NCBI GenBank assembly: GCA_945952425.1
Contig: CAMFIX010000065.1
Location: 1 to 10,320, forward strand
DNA from: an uncultured Pseudorhodobacter sp.
GTDB lineage: Bacteria > Pseudomonadota > Alphaproteobacteria > Rhodobacterales > Rhodobacteraceae
Direction: 5' to 3'
DNA: 10,320 nucleotides
Under the pieces are notes generated by a model, which saw only the letters and a list, made by a program, of their open reading frames with translations, did no database searches and was not told the origin of the DNA. Shown here in pieces: positions 6,622-10,320 of this stretch. Every line of letters starts with the position of its first letter. Position 1 is the first letter of the stretch. The position numbers and the translations under genes are program-made.

Positions 6622-8085
6622 TCAGGTGTTGGGCGCCCGAAAGCCGCCGATGAGGCGGTCGAGCGCCGCGTTGAGGTAAAGCCCGTTGGCGAGATGCACC
6701 CGCAGGCCCGCGGTCGAAGGGTGATGCGCCCAGAGCGGGAACAGCGTCTGGGCCCAGGCGATAAGGCCGAAGGACAGGACGGCCAGGGCGATCAGCGTCC
6801 ATTCCAGCGGCCCGGCCTGGGGCGGCGGCGGCAGGGCGGGGCCCCAGGTCGCCTCGGCCAGGATCTGGAAGCCGAAATAGGCCAGCGTCGCCAGCAGTGC
6901 TGCGCCCAAGAGCCGCCAGGTCAGGGCCGAGGGCGCGGCATCCGCCAGGCCCTGCGCCACCAGATAGGTCGTGCCGAAGATCAGCATCGCCCCAAGTGCC
7001 AGCGCCTGGGGCGACTTGTGCAGGCCAAGCGCCGCCACCCCCGCCGCGACGGCCAGGTAAAGCGCCAGCGCCAGGGCGAGCGAGCGCAGCACGGCCCCCG
7101 CGCTCGGCACCGCGACGGGGCCCGGCCGGGTCGTGGCGACCACCGCCCGGACGGCCGTGCCCGACGACAGGAAAGCATGCGCCTTGTAGAGCGAATGCGC
7201 CAGGATATGCAGCAGCGCCAGCGGCCAGAGCCCAAGCCCGCATTGCATCAGCAGGAACCCCATCTGCGCCACGGTCGACCAGGCCAGCGCCGTCTTCACC
7301 GCGCTTTGCGTCAGCATCACCACGGCGCCGAACAGCGCCGTCAGCCCGCCGATCGCGACCAGCGCCGCCATGGCCAGCGGGCTTTGCTGCACCGCCCCCG
7401 CCAGGGTCAACAGCAGCACCCCGCCCGAGTTGATGACCCCGGCATGCAGCAGGGCCGAGACGGGGGTCGGCGCCTCCATCACCTCGGTCACCCAGCCGTG
7501 CAGGGGGAAGGCGGCCGTCTTCAGCGCCGCGGCCAGCACGACCAGGGCTATGGCGCCGCCCGGCATGCCCTGCGCATTCAGCGTGGCGATGTCGAGCGTC
7601 CCGCGCTCGGCCCAGGTCAGCCCGGCGGCCAGGATCAGCGCCAAGTCGCCCAGGCCCCAGACGGTGGAGAATTTGGCCGCCGCCCGCCGCGCCTCGGGCC
7701 GGTCGGGGTAAAAAAGCAGGAGCTGGCGCAGCACCGCCCCCACCGCGACGAAGGCCGCGACGACCAGGCCGAGGTTGGCCGCCTGCACCAGCACGAGAAC
7801 CGCCGCCACCGCCGCCAGGAGCAGCGCGTGAAACCGTGCGGCCCGGGGCTCTCCGGTCATCTGGCGCCGGGCGTGGCGCAGGACGACCCAGGCGATGAAG
7901 GCGACCAGCAGGCCCAGGGTCGCGCTGACCGCATCGGCGCGGACGAAGGCGGAGGGCGTGCCGATGCCAAGCCCCGCCGCCGCGAGGGCCAGCGCCACGA
8001 GGCTCGCGGCCTCGGGCAAAAGCGGCAGACGGCGCCAGGGGGCGGCCGCGAGCAGTACGACGGGGGCAAGCGCGAGAAGGGGCAT
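6622..8085 (-). CDS. dabB: DabB, NuoL/Mrp-like membrane subunit of the DAB inorganic-carbon transporter
   Basis: Polytopic inner-membrane protein of 487 residues related to the proton-conducting subunits of complex I (NuoL) and Mrp antiporters. It should supply the cation (H+ or Na+) flow that drives DabA. About a dozen hydrophobic helices are visible. Conserved features of the superfamily include K189 in LKTAAFPLHGWV, the following APTPVSALLHAGVINSGGVL segment (205-224), K264 in SAVKTALAWSTVAQMGF, and H293/H297 with K301 in LLHILAHSLYKAHAFLSSG. These are candidate residues of the ion path. I do not see the helix-5 Trp-Glu pair of NuoL near residues 105-118, where the sequence is only Ala/Val/Gly. 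It is identified as DabB, and not a complex I part, by its partner dabA 9 bases downstream and the absence of other nuo genes. The ATG at 8083-8085 has a GGAG site eight bases upstream (complement at 8094-8097). Confidence 0.94.
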   Translation of the reverse strand: MPLLALAPVVLLAAAPWRRLPLLPEAASLVALALAAAGLGIGTPSAFVRADAVSATLGLLVAFIAWVVLRHARRQMTGEPRAARFHALLLAAVAAVLVLVQAANLGLVVAAFVAVGAVLRQLLLFYPDRPEARRAAAKFSTVWGLGDLALILAAGLTWAERGTLDIATLNAQGMPGGAIALVVLAAALKTAAFPLHGWVTEVMEAPTPVSALLHAGVINSGGVLLLTLAGAVQQSPLAMAALVAIGGLTALFGAVVMLTQSAVKTALAWSTVAQMGFLLMQCGLGLWPLALLHILAHSLYKAHAFLSSGTAVRAVVATTRPGPVAVPSAGAVLRSLALALALYLAVAAGVAALGLHKSPQALALGAMLIFGTTYLVAQGLADAAPSALTWRLLGAALLATLAYFGFQILAEATWGPALPPPPQAGPLEWTLIALAVLSFGLIAWAQTLFPLWAHHPSTAGLRVHLANGLYLNAALDRLIGGFRAPNT

Positions 8086-8181
8086 CGAAAGGTCTCCGGT
8101 CAGGGCTGGACCGGATGTAACGCTTGCAGGACTTCCAGAAAATTACATATATTCTGCGGAAACGTTCTGTATGATAGAAGA
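8086..8181. promoter_or_regulatory. Divergent promoter region between dabB and the LysR gene
   Basis: This is a 96-base intergenic region with a marked A+T-rich core at about 8133-8170. It contains an interrupted dyad CAGAA-N11-TTCTG (8136-8140 and 8152-8156) and a third TTCTG copy 13 bases further on (8165-8169). A possible plus-strand promoter is TTGCAG (8124-8129), an 18-base spacer, then TATATT (8148-8153). LysR regulators usually bind such divergent regions next to their own gene, so this is the likely control point for dabBA. The exact site assignment is tentative. Confidence 0.55.
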
Positions 8182-9054
8182 ATGGCCCAACTGAACCTGC
8201 ATCACCTGCGCCTCTTCCGCGCCGTGGCCTCGGATGGCACGCTGACCGGGGCGGCGCGCGGGCTGAACCTGTCGCAGTCGGCCCTTTCGACGCAGCTGAG
8301 GGCGCTGGAGGCCGCGCTGGGGCAAGACCTCTTCGAGCGGCGCGGGCGGGGGCTGGTGCTGACCGAGGCGGGGCGGATCGCGCTGGACCATGCCGAGGCG
8401 ATCTTCCGCACCGCCGAAGACCTGGCGGCGACGCTGCGCGAAACGGGCCGGGCGCGGCGCGCGCTGCGGGTGGGGGCGCTGGCCACCCTGTCGCGCAACT
8501 TTCAGATGCAGTTCCTGGCGCCGCTGATCGGGCGGGCGGATGTCGAGGTCGTCTTGCGCTCGGGCTCGCAGGGAGAACTTCTGCGCGGGTTGGAGGGGCT
8601 GGCGCTGGATGTGATCCTGACCAATGTCGCGCCTGCACGGGATGCGACCAGCCCCTGGCTGATCCACCGGCTGGACGAACAGCCGGTCAGCCTGATCGGC
8701 ACGCCTGCCCGGGTCGGCCCGGACGCCCGCCCCTTGCGCGACCTGATCGCCGCCCATCCGCTGATCGTCCCCCCGCGCGAAACCGGCTTGCGCGCCGCCT
8801 TCGATGCCCTGGCCGCGCGGCTGGGCATCACGCCCTCTTTCGCGGCCGAGGTCGATGACATGGCGATGATCCGCCTTTTGGCGCGGGCCGATGCCGGGCT
8901 GGCCATCATCCCGCCCATCGTGGTGCGCGACGAGCTGTCGGCCGGCACGCTGGTCGAGGCCAGCCGGCTGGACGGGATCGGCGAGGTCTTCCTCGCCATC
9001 ACCCGCGAGCGCCGCTTCCCCAACCCGCTGTTGGCCGAGGTTCTGCCGGGGTAA
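8182..9054 (+). CDS. LysR-family transcriptional regulator divergent from dabBA
   Basis: DNA-binding regulator of 290 residues, typical for LysR proteins. The N-terminal winged helix-turn-helix (about 4-62) shows LTGAARGLNLSQSALSTQL, then the linker pattern LFERRGRGLVLTEAG. The C-terminal effector-binding domain spans about 90-285. The N-terminal LNLHHLRLF pattern and the SGSQGELLRGL segment remind me more of the NhaR (cation/pH-responsive) subgroup than of CbbR. This is an impression from memory, not an alignment. The ATG at 8182 has only a weak AGAAG site directly before it. The frame is open upstream, but those residues lie antisense to dabB and do not look like protein. The divergent position makes control of dabBA the likely role, perhaps in response to carbon, pH or ion status. 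Its stop is 7 bases from the end of the convergent ABC ATPase gene, with no terminator visible. Confidence 0.95.
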   Translation: MAQLNLHHLRLFRAVASDGTLTGAARGLNLSQSALSTQLRALEAALGQDLFERRGRGLVLTEAGRIALDHAEAIFRTAEDLAATLRETGRARRALRVGALATLSRNFQMQFLAPLIGRADVEVVLRSGSQGELLRGLEGLALDVILTNVAPARDATSPWLIHRLDEQPVSLIGTPARVGPDARPLRDLIAAHPLIVPPRETGLRAAFDALAARLGITPSFAAEVDDMAMIRLLARADAGLAIIPPIVVRDELSAGTLVEASRLDGIGEVFLAITRERRFPNPLLAEVLPG

Positions 9055-9061
9055 AGTCGGC

Positions 9062-10105
9062 TCAACCGGGCAGGTCGATCCGCCGCCCGGTCGTGGCGTC
9101 GAAAAGATGCCGGGCCGGGCTGGAGAGGTCGATCCGCAGCCGCGCGCCGGGGCGGGGGGTGATGCGGGCCTTGGTCACCACGCCGATAGTCTCGGAGCCG
9201 AGGCGCAGCGACAGATGGGTCTCGGCCCCGGTCGGTTCGACGACCAGAACCTCGGCCTCGGCACCCTGGCCGGTCGCGATGTCGTCGGGACGCAGGCCGA
9301 AGGTGACGGGCCCGTCGCGCAGGGCGCAGGGCAGGGCGACCCCCGCCACGGTCAGCACCCCGCCCGCGACCATCCCCGGCAAGAGGTTCATCGCGGGCGA
9401 TCCCATGAATCCCGCTACGAAGACATTGGCGGGGCGGTCGTAAAGCTCCAAAGGCGAGCCCACCTGTTCGACCCGGCCCGCATTCAGCACGACGATCTTG
9501 TCGGCCATCGTCATCGCCTCGACCTGGTCATGGGTGACATAGAGGATCGTGGTGCCAAGCCGCTGGTGCAGCGCCTTGATCTCGGCCCGCATCTGGACGC
9601 GGAGTTTCGCGTCGAGGTTCGACAGGGGCTCGTCGAAGAGGAAGACCTGGGGGTTCCTGACGATGGCGCGGCCCATGGCGACGCGCTGGCGCTGGCCGCC
9701 CGACAGCTGGCCAGGTTTCCGTTGCAGGAGCGGCGTCAGCGACAGAATCTCGGCCGCCTTCGCGACCTCGGCCGCGATCTCGGCCTTGGGGCGGCCCTGC
9801 ATCTCCAGCGCGAAGCCCATGTTCTGGGCGACGGTCATCTGCGGATAAAGCGCGTAGTTCTGGAAGACCATGGCGATGTCGCGGTCCTTGGGCTCTTTCT
9901 CGTTCACGCGGGCGCCCGCGATGGCGATCTCGCCGCCGGTGATGGTCTCCAGCCCCGCGACCATGCGCAACAGGGTCGACTTGCCGCAGCCCGAGGGGCC
10001 GACGAGGATGGTGAACTCGCCATCCGCGATCTCGACGTCGATGCCCGCCATGACCTGGGTCGCGCCATAAGCCTTGGCGACGGATTTGATGCTGACCGAT
10101 CCCAT
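9062..10105 (-). CDS. Sugar ABC transporter ATP-binding protein (UgpC/MalK type)
   Basis: Cytosolic ATPase of a CUT1-type importer for oligosaccharides or glycerol-phosphate-like solutes, 347 residues. It shows Walker A GPSGCGKST (36-44), Q-loop Q82 in VFQNYALYP, signature LSGGQ (134-138), Walker B VFLFDEP with D158/E159, D-loop SNLD, and H-loop H192 in THDQ. The segment ELYDRPANVFVAGFMGSPAMN (220-240) and the C-terminal TOBE-like part with FGLRPDDI are hallmarks of the MalK/UgpC/MsmK group. The ATG at 10103-10105 is chosen because it begins the normal family N-terminus, has GGAAGG six bases upstream (complement at 10112-10117), and sits 1 base after the stop of the preceding gene. The frame stays open further upstream inside that gene. 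The permease and binding-protein genes are not in the window, so the substrate is not identifiable. Confidence 0.96.
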   Translation of the reverse strand: MGSVSIKSVAKAYGATQVMAGIDVEIADGEFTILVGPSGCGKSTLLRMVAGLETITGGEIAIAGARVNEKEPKDRDIAMVFQNYALYPQMTVAQNMGFALEMQGRPKAEIAAEVAKAAEILSLTPLLQRKPGQLSGGQRQRVAMGRAIVRNPQVFLFDEPLSNLDAKLRVQMRAEIKALHQRLGTTILYVTHDQVEAMTMADKIVVLNAGRVEQVGSPLELYDRPANVFVAGFMGSPAMNLLPGMVAGGVLTVAGVALPCALRDGPVTFGLRPDDIATGQGAEAEVLVVEPTGAETHLSLRLGSETIGVVTKARITPRPGARLRIDLSSPARHLFDATTGRRIDLPG

Positions 10106-10106
10106 G

Positions 10107-10320
10107 TCACACCTTCCGGATGCGCAGCGCGAGGCGCGGGCGCGAGGGCAGGCGAACGCCGAAATCGGCATCGGCTTTGCCGCCCCGGACGATCTCGCCA
10201 TGGCGCTGGGGATAGGGGATATAGGCGGGGATGCGCTCGGCCGGGGTGACGGTCATCGCCCAGGTGTCGATGACGTCGACCTGAACCTCGGCGCCGTCAT
10301 CGGGCAGGCCGGTGGTCCAT
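10107..10320 (-). CDS. C-terminal fragment of a probable glycoside-hydrolase-like protein
   Basis: Only the last 70 or so residues of this minus-strand gene are in the window. The reading frame ending in TGA at 10107-10109 gives a segment with VDVIDTWAMTVTP followed by RIPAYIPYPQRHGEIV. It ends in a basic tail, LRIRKV. The ID-W-MT pattern recalls the C-terminal beta-sandwich of DUF5060/DUF5605/DUF4038 glycoside-hydrolase-like proteins, which I recall from memory and with moderate confidence. Its stop lies 1 base before the start of the sugar ABC ATPase gene, so both belong to one operon. That fits a carbohydrate uptake-and-cleavage locus. The start and catalytic part lie outside the window. 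Confidence 0.6.
   Translation of the reverse strand, partial: WTTGLPDDGAEVQVDVIDTWAMTVTPAERIPAYIPYPQRHGEIVRGGKADADFGVRLPSRPRLALRIRKV

Noticed and set aside
4162..8181. A very long plus-strand open frame antisense to dabA and dabB that runs in frame into the LysR gene
   Set aside because: Its predicted protein is dominated by Arg, Gly, Gln and Ala with no fold or motif until the LysR start. It is the expected mirror of high-G+C coding on the other strand. The clear DabA and DabB motifs settle the coding strand.
6098..8638. Long minus-strand open frame crossing dabB, the intergenic region and part of the LysR gene
   Set aside because: It runs in a different frame from dabB, is Arg/Gly/Pro-rich, and spans a divergent promoter region. 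There is no motif support.

Overview
The window is about 70% G+C, densely coded, with short or overlapping gene junctions and purine-rich ribosome sites. Codon use and gene types (an OmpR-type two-component pair, a DabAB inorganic-carbon transporter, a sugar ABC transporter of the UgpC/MalK type) fit a chromosomal segment of an alphaproteobacterium, most likely of the Rhodobacteraceae. That placement is an inference from composition and protein style. I see no mobile elements, RNA genes or CRISPR arrays.

Layout: (1) Positions 1-1596, minus strand: a two-component system. The response regulator gene comes first and overlaps the start of the histidine kinase gene by 4 bases; the kinase runs off the left edge. 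(2) Positions 1597-1791: a divergent control region with two adjacent palindromes. (3) Positions 1792-3166, plus strand: a small exported or membrane-anchored protein of unknown function, followed 4 bases later by a polytopic membrane protein of the COG4705 type. The membrane protein has a clear fourfold internal repeat. The divergent layout suggests that the two-component system controls this pair. (4) Positions 3179-4126, minus: an aldo/keto reductase, convergent with the membrane protein gene. (5) Positions 4282-8085, minus: dabB then dabA, 9 bases apart, encoding the membrane and zinc-site subunits of a DAB inorganic-carbon (CO2/bicarbonate) accumulation complex. (6) Positions 8182-9054, plus: a LysR-family regulator divergent from dabB, across a short A+T-rich control region. 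(7) Positions 9062-10320, minus: the ATPase gene of a CUT1-type sugar ABC transporter. It is preceded, 1 base upstream, by the 3' end of a gene whose product resembles the C-terminus of glycoside-hydrolase-like proteins.

The best leads are the uncharacterised two-component / exported protein / fourfold-repeat membrane protein module with its palindromic operator candidate, and the stand-alone dabBA locus with its own divergent LysR (possibly NhaR-like) regulator. No carboxysome, RuBisCO or carbonic anhydrase gene lies in the window.
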